From Lineus longissimus (lineage: Eukaryota; Nemertea; Pilidiophora; Heteronemertea; Lineidae): DNA of 60,000 nucleotides. The stretch is from contig NC_088312.1 of assembly GCF_910592395.1 (NCBI RefSeq), positions 10,728,001 through 10,788,000 of the forward strand, written 5' to 3'. Shown here piece by piece: positions 10,832-26,100 of the stretch; positions within the stretch are counted from its first letter, which is position 1; each line of letters begins with the position of its first letter. The position numbers and the translations under genes are program-made. The notes below the pieces were generated by a model. The model saw only the letters and a list, made by a program, of their open reading frames with translations. It was not told the origin of the DNA and made no database searches.

Positions 10832-13800
10832 GTTTCTATTTGGCCATAAGCACACCGATCAAACAAAGAAGATAAACATCGTTACATCAGCAGTAAATGC
10901 AACACACAAGGTGCGTATTGCTGAGCGTGTAGCAAAGTCCAATTAAAACATAAATATTGAACTATGTGAGCATTTAACGATTATTTCGAAAGGGCCCCCT
11001 CGTGCATTGTGAAACCATATGTAGTACCATGTGTTCGTAGTGATAGCAATATATATTTGAACTCATAATGTCTTTGCCATTTCATTTGTATTACAGGCGT
11101 AACGCATAGAAGCTACAAGGGCCATCCATCACACACTAAATTGATATACATGTAATTTCTCACATGTATACCACCGAGTACTCACTATACATGTAGCCTA
11201 ACTTGGAACATATGGATTTTAATAAATTGAAATTGAAATTGAATTTGTGTGCGCATACAATTTCTATCACAAAAAGCTCTGTTAAAAAACGAGCTCCATG
11301 CAGGGGGTCGTGGTTGGTGAGAGGTGATAGGGGGCATCCTAGACTAACATACCATCAGTCGTACAATAGTCCCAGCCTAACCCCAAATCCACCCCAGTTT
11401 GCCCTATTTGTTCGTTTTAAAAGGACCATGGCGGTAGTGCTTCAGCAGAAAAAAACGGCACAGACATCGTTCTTAGCATCGCCGATTATAATCAGATCAA
11501 GATATTTTTGCCAACGCTGTTACGGGAAATTAGCTTCTGAACATCTTTCCTAACTGGTTTGGTAGATCCGTAATCCCCGCGGAGTTGCCTGAGTCTGTGA
11601 CTGACGTAACTGTCTGGTATTGGACTGGTATTGTCCGGTGTGGCCTCCGAGGTATCAACGGACATCATCTGACAGCAGTCAGACAATTTCGGAATAATAT
11701 ATAGAAGAGAGAATTATACACTTATTCCAGTTGACCAGGTCGCTGGAGGAAGCCAGACATTGCCGATCATCTCCGTTATAAATACCACAGATTCCTCCGG
11801 AAGATTCCTTACTGCGTCAGGGGCAGTGGACAAAGACAGAAGTCTTTGCGCCGGCTCACCCACACGTTTGTATTCCGTTTTGTTTTCTCCACAGTGGATA
11901 AAGGTATTTGTTTTTGATTTAAGAATCGAAATCAGACTCGTCTATTACTGGTGAGAGACTACAGAATATAAAGCTAGGGGTCATCACGTTCCTCAGAAGA
12001 TTTTCACTCTTTTTCTATAGTGTTTAAATACATATTACCGTTACTTTCTGCCATCTGTATCAATTAATGGTCAGTTATCTAACGGTCTTTCTTGACGTAA
12101 TCGGATGCAACAAAGCTTGGTGTGGTGTTCACTGTAAGTCTGAAAAAAAGCTCTCGTGAGCTGAACCATTGTTTTACTATATAGGCGATCATAAACACTG
12201 CATTATCACATCGTGATGTTTGGGATAAATTCGATAACATCAGCAGCCAGCCATTAATTATACTGCTAAAGCTGCAGGCAACCTCTTCAGTGCGAACTAG
12301 TGCTATGTACTTATCAATGGTTGTTAATATCCAGATTAATTCATATAGTTAGATATCAATAGGAAAGAATCACTGCGAATATTTGCACTGCAGTATCAAC
12401 ACAGTTGGCAGCATTGCTTTTATGTAGGCTACTAAGTGTTTAGGAATCTACTTCACACTTTCGAAAATTACCAACTTCTACGTACATGTACATTACCTGG
12501 CATCCGCGAAGTTTTGTTCTAAAAACGTGCTTGCGTTATGTTACTTTCAATATTTATATATTATGGACAATTCCACTCATTCAAGCTGTTTCTTCCCAGG
12601 CCACGATTTCGGACCTGAAAATGCCTGAAATACACAACTTGCTGGAAAAGGGAGAAAGAAAGGTGAAAAAAAGAAGCTGGCCATCATTCAAAAAATATTG
12701 TGATTAACCCAATCATATATGCATTTCAGAAAGAAACGCCAGTCTCGACCTAAAGTTTCTTGATTAAAAAAATACAAAACTGATCATATACCGTACACAT
12801 CTTATATGTAACTTATAATGAGATATCAGAAATCAAAAGTGTCTAATACTTTATGACACACCGAGTACAGAAGCAGAAGATTATTATTCATACATGAACT
12901 AATTTGATAAAGTCATCCAAGCTTGCTTCGACAATAATTGATTTGTTAAAGCAACTCCGAACACCATTAATACCCGTTGGGAGTACAACCTTTAGGAAGA
13001 GCGCATACGGAGCAATAGAGCTTATGATACGAAGTGCTTGTTGGAAGAACGCGTGGTGTAATGGTGTAAAGGCATGATGATCAAGTTCTTTTCAAAGTCG
13101 CAGCTAAGCTATGTACACAAACCACAATTTATGTGAATGGGCTTTGATTATACATGTAGCTAAAATAAACTGGTATACATGTATGAATCAGAAACTGGAA
13201 TGAAATCTAATGCATGAATATAACTGAAACAGAATGATATAAGTTGAGTATCTATTCCCAATAGCAAGTACATGACTGTATGTGTATTGTCTTTGACGAC
13301 TATAGTATAGAAAAATACTTCAGTAACCACGACCAGTACCTTCTTTGGTAACTGACATCGAGCTTTCTATTAAAGCAAGCTAAATTTGACGTATCCTCGT
13401 CAATTTGGTGGAATGCAGTTAAGAAATGTACACCAAATCCTATTAATAATCTCTCGTTCTGTTGAAGTTGTTGTTTACAGCGGGTATTTGGGTGATGTTA
13501 CTTTGATCTGGGTCACTGATGCCTTGAAGTTAGTTTTACACCATTGAACTAATAAATCAGTGTAACAATATTAATGGACTATGTTGCCCACTTCCCAAGG
13601 TGAACATCTCAAATAAATGTATTAACTCTACTGCTTCCATTCGCGTGTTAGGCAAAATATCTCGAAAAAATCATTTCGAAAATTAGTTAATTACCTTCCG
13701 GGTTCACGAGAACACGACAATTACTCTTCCATGTGATGTACATACTTCACCCCCTCACGCTGCTCAAACAGGACAAGTAACTAATAAATTGACTGAGTGC

Positions 13801-16800
13801 AGTGGTCAATATTGTCGAGTCAGAGCGGGAACATTGACTTGTCGTCTGCAATAAATCAATGAACGCTCCCATCATCGGATCGCAATCAATCAGAATGACA
13901 AGTTCCGTTAGTTTGCTCTAAGCCGCTTCTCTCTGTCTGGCGAGATTGAGCCAACTTTGCTGGACAGCAGTTTTGTGTTGCTGGCTTTGGTTGAGGCTGG
14001 TTTAGTCTTCAGCTTAAGGCTTTTCATTAAAAATAACTTTTCATAAGAACGTCATGCAAGTGGCGTAAGTTAAACACGAACGCCCGTCTCTCCACTGCAG
14101 CGATGAACAATCATTTTTTACTCATCATAGCACTTCCTTGCCACAAGCCAATTGTCATGTAAACGGCTGCTGGTAGGCTCCCCGTTTGGTTGATTAGTAT
14201 CACAGCACATTTTGATGTGTGTATTCAATTTAAAATTAAGGATATAAAAGAAGGGAGAGGGTCGATCACGTCTCTGGAAGATGAAGTACAAGGTAATGGA
14301 CCAGTTCTTAGCATGAGCAGAGTGTGGATCATAGGTGCTTTCGCCTCAGGTGGACGATCTGAGTCACCAGCAGAGAAATGTGGAGGAGAGTTTAAATAGA
14401 AATATGCCGTCCACGCTGGGGTTGGATCGGACATACACCATGGAAACTGTCATTTGGCATCACCCGACAGACTCTGTCGTGGAACACACAGAGGAAGAAG
14501 ATAAGTGCCCCTGATATACGACTTTAAAGACAGGCATTTCTTTCTGAATGACGAAATATAAATCAATTGTTTGATGGTATTGACCGGAATGCCCCCACCC
14601 TTCACCTGGTCAACATGATGGAAATGCCTCTAAAAGATAAAGTATGTCGTACCATTTTCCAATACCTTGCATCAGTTGTTGAGAAGCTTTTTACCCCCAT
14701 CAATAGAGCTGAATTCATCTCGGTCATTATATAGCTAGTGCTCGTGTAAAGATCGCAGAAAGTCTCAGCGACCGTAGGCTAAAAGGATGGCTTTTACCAA
14801 TCAAACACATCCTTAACTTTACGATGAGAGATGACGCTTTTGAAACCACTTGTACATCATCTCAAAACGCCATTATCATGTCTTGAGCTGGATCCAGGCA
14901 GTCGGAACTGTCTTAAAAGTCTTCGTGGATGTTTGAAGGAAAATGTGGCTTTAATTGGTAAAGACGAAACTACAGATTCTTCTGTGAAGTTCAAGGTCAA
15001 TTTCGCACAATTCAAGGTATCGTTGCTTCACGAGACCCAGTCACCTGCTCCCTGTAGAAAAATACTTATCCTCCATCTCATCAATGACCGATTCGAACTC
15101 TTGGATAATTTTAATAGGCAGGTTTAACAACGCACACCCTTACTAAGAGGTACGAACGACGAAGTACATCGCATGCAAAATAAAATGTACTTTTTCGACG
15201 AATTCATAGCACTTAGTTCTAATTTTGAATATAGGGGGCTTTTTGTTATCAAATTAGCTCTAATTCATTAACCGTTGAACTTATCGGAGTTCTGACTGAA
15301 CTTTTATATTACTGCTACATACTAAATATTCCCCGTAAACAAAATGAGTCGACGCGGGTCAGATAAAAACTTTGAATAACCTGTCTGGGATAGTAATTGA
15401 AATTACGTAAGCATTTAATCTTATCTAACCTTATAGATATTGTAGACTTCACAACAATTTTCTTTTCGAGTTGAATCGTCCTCCTTTAACTCTTCTAGTG
15501 CAAAAAAGGAAGGGCTTGGAGGGCAGTAAAGTGGTAATTGCTTTGCCATTTAGAAACATACCACGTTACCCTGGTAACTCATGCTTCAAAGCTCTGGGCA
15601 ATGTTTCAAGAGTTCGTGTTGCTAATCAGTGAGACAAAGGTTTACTCCCCCAGCCTTCGGCAGTTTAATGAGTCGCGGTATCTCTGCTAAATGGTGATGG
15701 GTGAAGATTGCAAATTTCCTCTTTCGAAGTGAGGATGATATTTCTCCGAACAAAATCATTATCACTTTTAAAATTATGATCAATCGTCGCCAACAGCACA
15801 TGCACAGCGGTTAATTATTCATTATGATACCACTGAGCCCTTGAGCCGAACGCCCACCAGCAATATGTCCGCCGCGCGGCGGGGAAAACGCTCATGGAAT
15901 CGGACACTTCGACTGGCAAACTGTCGCTTCCATGTGAGCACAGTAGGACGATGTGCGATGAAGACACATTAAAATTCAAATGTTAAGCTTTGATGCTATT
16001 CTTTGGAAACAGCTTGACAGCGCCAGTAACCTCTCGCGAAGACGTGACAAGTGCAAATTGCGAATCAATCATGGCTCGATCGGAAGCCTTGTGAACGAGT
16101 GCGCTCCACGGTTCGCTTGAAGTGGCAAGCTATCTCCATCAGCTCTGCTGTACGGCTTCCATTTGCTCTATCGTCAATAATGATAATGTTTACCTAAGCA
16201 GTTAAGTGCCGTTGATCAGATGTCATGGATAAGACAGGAATCCCAGTCTCTGTATCAGCTCGAAATCATGTTTATCTAACCAATGTAGCGCTGTTGATGG
16301 CCTTGTTGTTCAAAACAGTCTTACGCCAATATAAAGGTACATGTAGAGTCAAATTAATTACCAATAGCCTGTTTTGCACCAATCAGCCTAGAAGTCGTAG
16401 ATGAAAGACTATCTGCACCCCGCACCAACTCTTCACTATATATATACGTTTTGATAAATACCTTGTCGTCAGTGCATCTGCGTACAATTGCCAATGGCAT
16501 AATACACACACCATGAATCACTTGTCTCATTGCGGATTCGTTACCTTGTCAACAACATACCCATGTCTATGCTCTGCTATTGCGACTTGGTCCTTTCATT
16601 TATGCCTTTATAACCAAAGGAAGTGTTTACCTCGAAGCCACATTGACTCCCCAGCAGCATACAAAAAGCGTCTTTGCTAATAATAACTACATACCAGAAA
16701 GCAGCATTAGCAAAGTATACACAAAGAATTTCATATCTTTCTTCTTCCGTCCCGTTTTGTTCATGAACAACAGTATGTTTGCGTATAAAGCAGAAATAGC

Positions 16801-16912
16801 TAAGCTACGACAAGGCTATACAGCGTCCAAAGGGTAACCTTTGTATTATAGGAAAGTGAAGCAAATTAAGTATGGACTTTATAGAGATACAATATCATTA
16901 TCGCTTAGTGCT
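10832..16912. other. no convincing gene; one weak exon-like segment
   Basis: Nothing stands out except the exon-like segment at 12600-12707. Scattered TACATGTA palindromes occur. No tRNA A/B boxes, long repeats or transposase frames were seen. Confidence 0.45.
12600..12707 (+). CDS. weak candidate exon
   Basis: A good pyrimidine tract and acceptor (TTTCTTCCCAG|G) precede an open frame rich in Lys and Glu. The frame either leaves through AAG|GTGAAA at 12662 in phase 0 or runs to a stop at 12705-12707. It is short, highly charged and matches no family I know. It is recorded because the acceptor is strong. Confidence 0.2.
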   Translation, partial: ATISDLKMPEIHNLLEKGERKVKKRSWPSFKKYCD

Positions 16913-16939
16913 CATCATCATCATCATCATCACCATCAT
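16913..16939. repeat. (CAT)n microsatellite
   Basis: Nine CAT units, one changed to CAC. Confidence 0.95.
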
Positions 16940-19077
16940 TATTGCGTCAGATCACATGTCTGTGTGATTTTGTCTTTCGTCAATCATATACCATATATGT
17001 TTGTTTTCGGAGGCAAGGCGGTGAAGAAATATTGTAAGCACGGCCTATATGAACGCACATTAACGCGATAGAAATTATATATAAAGAAATCACCTGGATT
17101 TCTCGTAAATGTTCTAAAAAATTAATTTTATACGTTATATCAAGTGTTGAATATTAGATGTTAACAGCTTAGGAATACGTTATTCTTTATTTCCTAAAAG
17201 TCGTAGTACACACTCTTAGAAATTAAGATTTTTCAGCTTTTGAGTCGTGTTATCGATTGTGAAGCTGATATGCTGGCATTTTATCCTGAGCGCAGAAAAG
17301 AGGTAAAGGAATGTATCCTGTTACATTCCTTTTAGGTTTCTTTGTGCGGATTATGACATCGTGCAAATGTAAGCTTGAAAGAACATGGAGTACACCAATA
17401 GGTTATAACATAAAGGTAATACTTTATTTCGTTAAGGTTATTAAGTAAGTTATGAGATATATAGTCAAGAAAATCTTAACGACCCGTGACTATCACCACT
17501 ATGGGGATAGTGGCACTCAGTTCATGTGTGAATATTAACATGAGAATTGAGTAAGTTGAAAAAAACTATTGTAACTTTTTTCCTATGTTTTAGACATTAG
17601 TATCTTATTGGTATTCGCTTCATGCACCCTAATGGAGAACGAAGGTCGCAACTTCCGCACGCATGGACAACGATTCGACATTTCGACTTATTCCACTCAA
17701 TGATTAAATACATGTAATTGTACTGTAGGGTAAAATCGTAACACCTTTCCAAGTCAGAGTTGTATCAGGTTGGGACTGTCCTCTCTGAAGTCGTTCCTCA
17801 ACTGATTGAAGGCAGGCTTGATTAATCATTGACGATAATCACCTTGTCAGGGGTCAATGGAGGATTCCCTTTGGGATTCTTGCTGTCTCATTCAATCTCT
17901 ATAGGACATCATCAATAATGTACCACATGAGCAAATTACAGCAGAGGAAAATCATTGATCAAGACAAACAGCACAAAAGCCAGTTCATCCCATGGACGAT
18001 ATTCGGTCAAATTCGCCATGATTTGGGGGGGGGGCAACCAACCATTCGGCTGCAACCTGGTGTTCATGCTGGCAAAATGGAGAAAATAGGACAACTGCAT
18101 ATACGGAACTGTTTTGCTTAACGCCGAATCTTCCCTCTTCCATCTAAGTGTACCGTTTCTTTCCGCAATCGTTAATTGTTCATATCAGGGTCTCAATCAA
18201 TTCATGCCTCCAGCAGCCGCATTCGAACTGCCAGGGGCGAAATAATTTAAAAATGAATATCGACGATGTCAGCGTGATTAGTTCGCTGGAGGAGTAAATC
18301 GGCACCTCTAGGTATGGAAAAGGCGTTTTCGTTGAGATAATCATTTTCTCCAAGAATTTTTCATTATAAGCTAGGCCTACTGCATGACATGTGAAGTCAC
18401 ACGAGATGAAATGTTTCATTTGTCGATTAGTCGTCTGAGAGTTGCATGGGAATCTCATCTCGAAGTCACTTTAAAGGTGGATTTTAATGCAGTTGTTCAT
18501 TTAGCTGTCATGAATTTCCGCTCCTTGTCACATTCATGGACTTCTCTGTGCTATATGTAGGCTTATGCGTCACATTCTGTTTGATCGTCTTTAAAGTACA
18601 CGTACGCCAAAGGTACATAAAAAAGCCAGAGGGAAACTAATCGACGAGGCGATTCTGTCATTCTGCATTTTGATAATTCTACAAAATTGTGCAATTGCAT
18701 GTAACTTAATTTGATAATCATTGAATTTCCTTCAGGAAAACCCCCGCCCGATGTTAAGTGAGGTTTTACTACAGGTAATTGTTTGATCCGAGATGCTGAT
18801 TTTGCCGAGCCAACTTAAGTTGAATTAAGCGAACACGAAGGTATATTGTTACCACTCAAGATACATGTACATGTGTGGTATGGTGCGTAAAATAGAGTTT
18901 ATACTAAGTACTGTAGTACGATTTGTCTGATAAATTCATAGTAGTATTAGTGCTACAAGTATGTTCATCTGGAAAATAGAGTACACTCTGGTACATGGCC
19001 CGAGGAGGCCACATATTATATTCTCTCCGGGTTGAGTTCATTGAGCTGACAGAGTATCTGTTTCAAGGTCATGCACG

Positions 19078-19215
19078 GAGTATATTCTACTTGACACTCC
19101 GATGAGGTGACTGATTATCTATTTCAAGGTCACATCAAGGTCATGGAGTATATTCTACTTGACAGTGCGATGAGGTGACAGAGTATATTCTGTTTCCTGC
19201 ACCAGATGAGGTCAT
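19078..19215. repeat. degenerate tandem repeat, period 68 bp
   Basis: GAGTATATTCTACTTGACA starts at 19078 and again at 19146, each followed by GATGAGGTGAC. Weaker half-copies lie on both sides (about 19010-19245). Confidence 0.7.
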
Positions 19216-22200
19216 GTAGTATGTTCTCTTTGACAGACCGACGGCTAGTCAAGTTTGGTCTGTAATGATAACATTATCGTGGCGATTGACAGTTGTTGGG
19301 CATCTCGACTAAGCCGGAGACAATTTCTCAAGGCCCGGAAACATTACGTCAGATCATAGTAAGACTGAGTAGCTCCGGGTGATGGTGATGGCCACCATCG
19401 TCTTAATTGTTGCCGTATTAAGCGTAACAGGTTGCTGTCAGTTGCGAAGACAGCCGCGGGCAAGAGGAAATAACGAAAGCTGCGTAAGGCAAAATGATGA
19501 TTAGGCGAACGTCAGTCGTCATATAGAACTGATTATGGCCACAGAGCTTGGATATGCTGATGGACCGGACACAATGCATGGCTTCAAAAGCAAATGTGTC
19601 TGACGTTGATTCTGGCCGATTAAATCGCCCAAACACAGGAAACATGGACCCTGAATATCGTTCGTTGGGCAGCTCTTATCGCCGGGTCGCCAAGTCCTTG
19701 CCTTCCGTCCTTGGCCGCAAAACGAGACTGTCGTCTTGAGAATTCGCCGTCGATTATATATTGCTAATAATCTAATTACATGTCTGCTCAGGGGATTGAA
19801 TGATTGCGACCTTGCTCTGTCCTCAGAACCAATCAGGTGAATGCTTTGAATCACAAGCTGACGGTACATGCATACTCCGAAAGGTTAGACAGAATCCTAA
19901 TCAAGAATGACAAATGAAATGTTTGGAACGAGGCTATAGGGGACAATCAAGAATCCCAATCAAGGTAATATAATATTACATATATGAGTTGCTGCTGGCC
20001 TGATTTGATTTTGGCTAAATTTCGTACATCAATTCGTTCAAACAGTTTAAACATCTTACTATTACATGCTAGAAAATGACTAAATTGGAAAATACCGCTG
20101 ATCTAGTATAGGTGAACGTATAGTCACAAAAAATCTCGAGAAGCCGATTCTAGTGATCTTTAGCTTATCTTAACTCCTCTAATCCCACTGGGAGTTAAAC
20201 AGTCAATACACAGCATATAAACGGTTTTGATTTGTTTAAATGACATTTTGATATACCTCAGCCAACTCCAATCCATCATATTTCTATAAAGGAAACCGCG
20301 CGGGAGTTAAGGTCGGCGAAATGAAATTGCCTTCAATATTGTACGCGGCTTCACTGTGATCCCTTTTAGAGCTTGAGGGTGAGAGAAGTGAAATGAACAC
20401 AGCGTGTCGGCGCCAGGTTCTTGATTCTAATTTTGAACTCTCAGCATGACCAGGTTAGTGTGCTTTGAATAAAAGGCATCCATGAAATTTTAGAAGCCTT
20501 TTAGAAGTAAAAGCTCTATAAGTGCATCTTGCGAGTTTAATGAGGTTGAACGATGCATTGCGAAATTTCTGTGGGTCTAATATGGGAATGACATGCTTAT
20601 TGATTCCTCAATATGACTCTATGATACTTGAATTCATAGTACTGTAATAATATTTTAGGTTCATAACTCATCTAATGACTTCTTCATATCAAATCTTCCT
20701 GTGAATTTCAGTTCCTCCTCTCTTCATGCATGTTGGTTCGGTCGAAAGAAATACCACGGCTAATAACTGGTAAAAGACCACGAGATGTCCAGTGAACCCA
20801 GAAAGAGCGAAACAACGGCTCCCCGCAAAATACAGACATCCGTCACCGCCGCTGTCGTACATCCCCGACCTTACTGTCGTCGTGTCCTCCCCAATACGCC
20901 GCTGGACATACTTGATATCTGGTTATATGATTGCCAGGAGGATATCGACGTCTACTGATTGAATAGGCAGCGGTGGAAACTGATTTCGCCTTCGACATGT
21001 TTGCCTTTAGGAGGAAGTCTAATTCATTTTTGGTGGTCTAAAGTTTTTTCCTGGACTTAGGGACCGATCAGGCAACTTTACAGTTTGACATTATATAAAT
21101 GATTTATATCGAAACTGAAATTTAGGGAAATGCTTTGTGGTTCACCATAGCTTTCTGTTAATTAACGTTACTGTGTAAGTCACTTATTAATAGAACGACT
21201 TTGCAAAAACATTACAATGTAATTACAGACTTATTGGTATTAAGGGTGGGACAGAAGTTTGTGTTTGTTGCTTATCAAAACAGCGTTGATAACCTTCCGA
21301 CTGAGACGAATTGACTCGTGCATGATATTACAGGAAATAAAAATCGTGTTGTATTATATTAAACGCGAGAATTGAAACCAAACATTGGGCCGACATTATG
21401 ACTGGCATATCCGAAACGAAATTATTCGTTGATAAACGTTTGATAAACGAATGGTAATCCTATTGTCGTCCCCGATAATGTCATTTGCAAAATCAATCTA
21501 TGAGCGTCTGCACTTTGTCGAAGTCGCTTTGTATATCATCTTGTAACGCATGCCATTTTCCGGGGATTTAGTATTTGGGCATTTTAACCGAATGTTTATT
21601 TCATCACAATTGGGAAACTTTCCGATGATGGCGGAATGATTTTTTCATTTACCACCTGCATGTCAGTGTTATTGTTTTTTTTATATCCTAGGTACAATGT
21701 GAACGTACTTATAATCCGTAGGATAAATTTTAATCAAGATAACACGTAACCTGAGGCAGATGCCATAAAGCTGTTAACGAGATTTGCAAAAAAGCGAATT
21801 GCTGACAATATCTACCCCGCACCTGTCTGTGTTCTAAAAAAGGTTTGTGTTTTCCAAGGAGAGTGCATTGCACAGGATTAATTCTGTTGTGTTTCTGCAA
21901 ACATGCACATGCAAAAAAGCGGAAGACATAATTTGTGTTTTGTGTTTTGATACCATGTAATAGACAGTTAAAGGATATCCATTGGCGGTTCGTCATGAGG
22001 AATAGGAAGGTTGCTTTCAATGGAATTGAGGACTTGAGGGTTGGAGAGGCGCAGCTCATTATCCAAAAAGAAGCATCTGTTGAAAAAGGTAGGAAAGTAC
22101 ATGTACATGTGCGTGATAAGTCACCGTAAAATATTTCCTTCGGGAAAAAATCTGAATCGCATCCTGAACGGAGAGCTCTAGAACTGGTGTTGTTGAACGC

Positions 22201-23154
22201 ATTCCGGCAGATTTACAACACTATATCCGTATGCTTCGTTTTTAACAGCAACTTTTGTAATGTTGAAATACTAAATTCGAAGTCGGTCCATAACCCATAG
22301 CGGAATACATTACTTACCATTATTTCTATGTTTACCAATTGCGATACAGACCACATTGACGAATTGCTTGAAGAGTGTTTTATCAAAGGCGGGTACTTTT
22401 TTTGTAAAAAGGTATTTCGTATTGAGAAGTGGGCAGCAGCTAGGGTAATCACGACTCGTGACAACAGCTGACTAAGCTAATTATTGCAGAGCGAGAGGAT
22501 CATTACATGGGGAGAGGGGGGTCATCACGGCAGGTGATGGTATTGGACTTTTATCTCACGTTCGATCCAAGGCATTGCTCAGATTTTTGCCGAAGATAAT
22601 GCCAATTGAGTGACAAGACATTTATGCATGCCCGTCCGCCTATTGGGCGATAACATGGAGTTCGTAAAAACACATTGCTCACTGAAACTACCATAAGACG
22701 TTGCTTGACTTCTATCAGCGTGAGGTTCTTAGCCCGTGGAGAGAACATCTGTCTTCAATGCGAGCGCCGCGACCAATATTGCCACTGCTATAATTGTACA
22801 ATTTTCATAGACAATGCTACTGTACATCTATCAACTCCATTCGTAAAATAACTGCGCTGGATTCACATCAAAGTCGCATCGATCAGAAATTGAAAAATTA
22901 ATTGAAATGAAATGTAATCGCTTCTGCACAAGCAACCCATCCCGGCAGAAATATCCATTTCTTTAGAGAAGCAAATATCAAATGAGCAACTTATCAAAAG
23001 AGATGAATGCTTTCTTCGCATAAGTTTCTAAAACAGTTGATGTTGTTAAAAAAATCGTTTTGCGTTGCATGCCATCGATGACAACTTGACTGTTTTAGCT
23101 GTCATTTATGAAGGGGGGGGGGCTTGGCCGTTGAGTGCAAGATTTAAATGACAT

Positions 23155-23170
23155 GGGGGGGGGGGGGGGG
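23155..23170. repeat. poly-G run (16 G)
   Basis: An uninterrupted G run follows a shorter G tract 35 bases upstream; similar C runs occur at 44621-44634 and 48974-48988. Such tracts are length-unstable and prone to assembly error. Confidence 0.95.
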
Positions 23171-26100
23171 AGGAGAGAAGCAGCTATAACAGTGACATAA
23201 GTATAGTTTATACAGATCCGTGTTGAAGTGTAATTATATCACCACATGTACCTGTATATACAACGGTCGACAGTCTACCGTAATTACATACGAAACGACA
23301 GCAGTTGCGGTCGGAAAATCGAGAGCATCCGCATGTCCAAAATAATCCAAAGATCCACAGCATGTGGTTTTCTCAATGGCTTTCCCAAGGGATTTTAGTC
23401 GCTTTAGGATCCTCTTACCGAAAACGCAAGATGTATTCATAGAATAAAATAATGCACTGCTCGACGAAAACCCACCCGTCACATAATATCAACTTCAATC
23501 ACCAAGAATGTAAGAAGGTACTCAATCCATTTGCCTAAACAAATGCATCTTGGGGCAGTGATAAATTGGAAGATGGCTTATTTGTCTCAATGTCTTACTT
23601 AACCAATGAAAGCTATCACTTATTCCCGCGGCACTTTTCTTGCAATGCGATCACCCATTATTGGTTCTGTTAAAAACGTGCGGATTGCACAGTTTTACCC
23701 GCCAGGGTCTGGCGAAGACGATGGAGTTGTATCCGCTGTCGCATCTTAGAGAAATCAACCCGAGGTAGCATGTAGTAAAAGTGATGCCATTATGATTCGT
23801 AAGAACAACGAAGTACGAATGTCTGTGTTTGTCAAGTCATACCCTGATTCTGTATCTTTAGTTGGAGGAGGAATCGGCGAAACCAAAACAAGTTATAGAG
23901 CCATCGATTCTGATATCTCTGTGTCGTTGACCAATGAACGGTGTGCAAATACGTTGACCGAACGAACGACAACACTGCTACGATGAAATGTTCTTTCTAT
24001 CACGCCTTCCTTGGATTTGTACGCTTCGAAGCACCATCATGCCATGCGGATTAGATGCGAGGAAGCCTACTTCAAGACCGCCAGTCTCGTAAAGCTGCTA
24101 AATGTTGGAGTGCATGACATGTCCTCAACACCCTGGTGGAGGTGAGCAAACTGATTTCTCAATCTCAATATGACCAAGTCAGTAGACCAATCAGCCGTAG
24201 GTCATTGGAGACGCCTGTTCATTTTAGCTTGTCGATATTGATTTGATTGTGACGAGTGACATGTTGGCACTCAACGCGGCGGAAAGCAAAGGGCTTGGCG
24301 TCTTTGCGCCAAAAGGTGAATTTACTGCTCCGTGCAGTGCGTCCTGGCTCACATGGTTCATACTCCTTCTATGTACAATATTGATGAGATTCAAAAACAT
24401 TGGTGGTCAAAATGCGTGGATAGCTTATTGCATCAGAAAACCGGTGTTCAGTACAGCGGAAAGCTGTGATGTGTTGCTGCTGTCAGAATCCGAAGTTAGT
24501 TGACATGAAAACCTTTGTTTTGGCATGTTTGATTTTCGGAAGATATACATGTAGAATTCAACTCGACTTCAGATCGGCATGATGCTGTCAAACATTGTCG
24601 TAGGAATACCAGTAAGGTTTGCCAGCCAGTGTTTCAATAGGCTTGGGTGATGATTTGTCGAAGAGGGTCAAATTATTATCCAGGTGATGGACAGCAACGA
24701 GTCCAATCCAGTCCAGTGCAGTGTTTCCCCATCCAGGGGTTTCGAATACCCGACCGTACTTACCTCTGCAGGATTCAAGTCAGTGAACACTCTATACAGC
24801 TAATAGATCAGTGGGCCTATTGCAAGGGGATTCTCGTTTTTATGGCCTTCTATGATATATACCCGTAGATCTTTCAAAATCCTACGTGTAAGAAATGGCA
24901 AATACAGCCAACAGTTTTATACATGCAGTTGTATTGGAAGAAAGTCTTACAAACCACGTCACTTCTCTATACAGGACCGCCGGCCTCACTTCAACAGAAT
25001 TCTAGAAAGGAAAGCGGGTAATAGCACCATGACTATAATGGAGTGGGTCTATATATTCTAGCAAGGACTCGATATAAATACTTAATTCCCTGGATACTTC
25101 ACCATCTAATTGCATCTGTAAGAAGAGAAGCCCTTGTTTTCCGATATTCTAAGGAGGAGCGGGGGCGGTTTGGGGATCTGCATGTATCAGAATTTAGTTT
25201 TATGACGTCACAAATACCAATTTGGATCGTAAAGATCTTGTAACTTTATCTGAAGTGAGGCTGCGGGAAATGATTCCAAAACTATGAGATGATTAGGCAC
25301 TCAATATGAATGAACTGATTTACCATTAGTGCCAGATTTTACAACTGATGCATTTTCAATAGCACGCATCGCCCTCTTCAAAAACGCGCGCGGCTGCCAC
25401 ATGGAAATGATATAAGCAGCCTTCAGCGCCTACAATACGCCACTTCTACGATAAAATGACCACTTATCAAACAATTCCATTAACGGCTTAAGAATAATGA
25501 AGGTCTCAATCAGCTAAATGAAATTAAACTGACACTACGGAGAAACAATCGGGCTCACTGACTCTGGCTGTTGCCGGCGATGCAATTCCAGAGAACCATT
25601 AGGGTCGAGAATAAATTTAGGGGTTTATGAGTTCACTTAAGCATCGTTTACAAATGTACAATCGTGTCGAGTAGGCCAGGGGAATCTCAGTATTCAATCA
25701 TAATATGATAGCGTATGTCATATATATATCTAATTATAATGATAGGCCTATCAAATATATCTCCTTCTTCCGGTCTAAGCTTCCGTATTTTTTTCAACCA
25801 TCAGGGAATATCGGTATGGTCAAAATCGCTCGACTGAACTGAGACTGAAAAAATATCTCCTAATGACCCATTAGGTGATCGTGTATATGATAATCAACGC
25901 AATTAACTAATGCAGCTACCACTGCGGTTACACAAGTAAACATACCGGTAGTCCGGCCACACCGTGTAAAAGAGTTGGTTAGCATACTTTTTCCTGACTT
26001 GCTTTTTATCTCATGCAAAAAAAATGTATGAATGAGGATTCTGTTGGGAGATGACGGCCAACCTAGTTAAACATAGAGTAGCATTGTATCACCATCTTGA

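Noticed and set aside
19578-19739. 53-codon Arg/Ser-rich plus-strand frame
   Set aside because: No acceptor, no family and isolated; probably chance.
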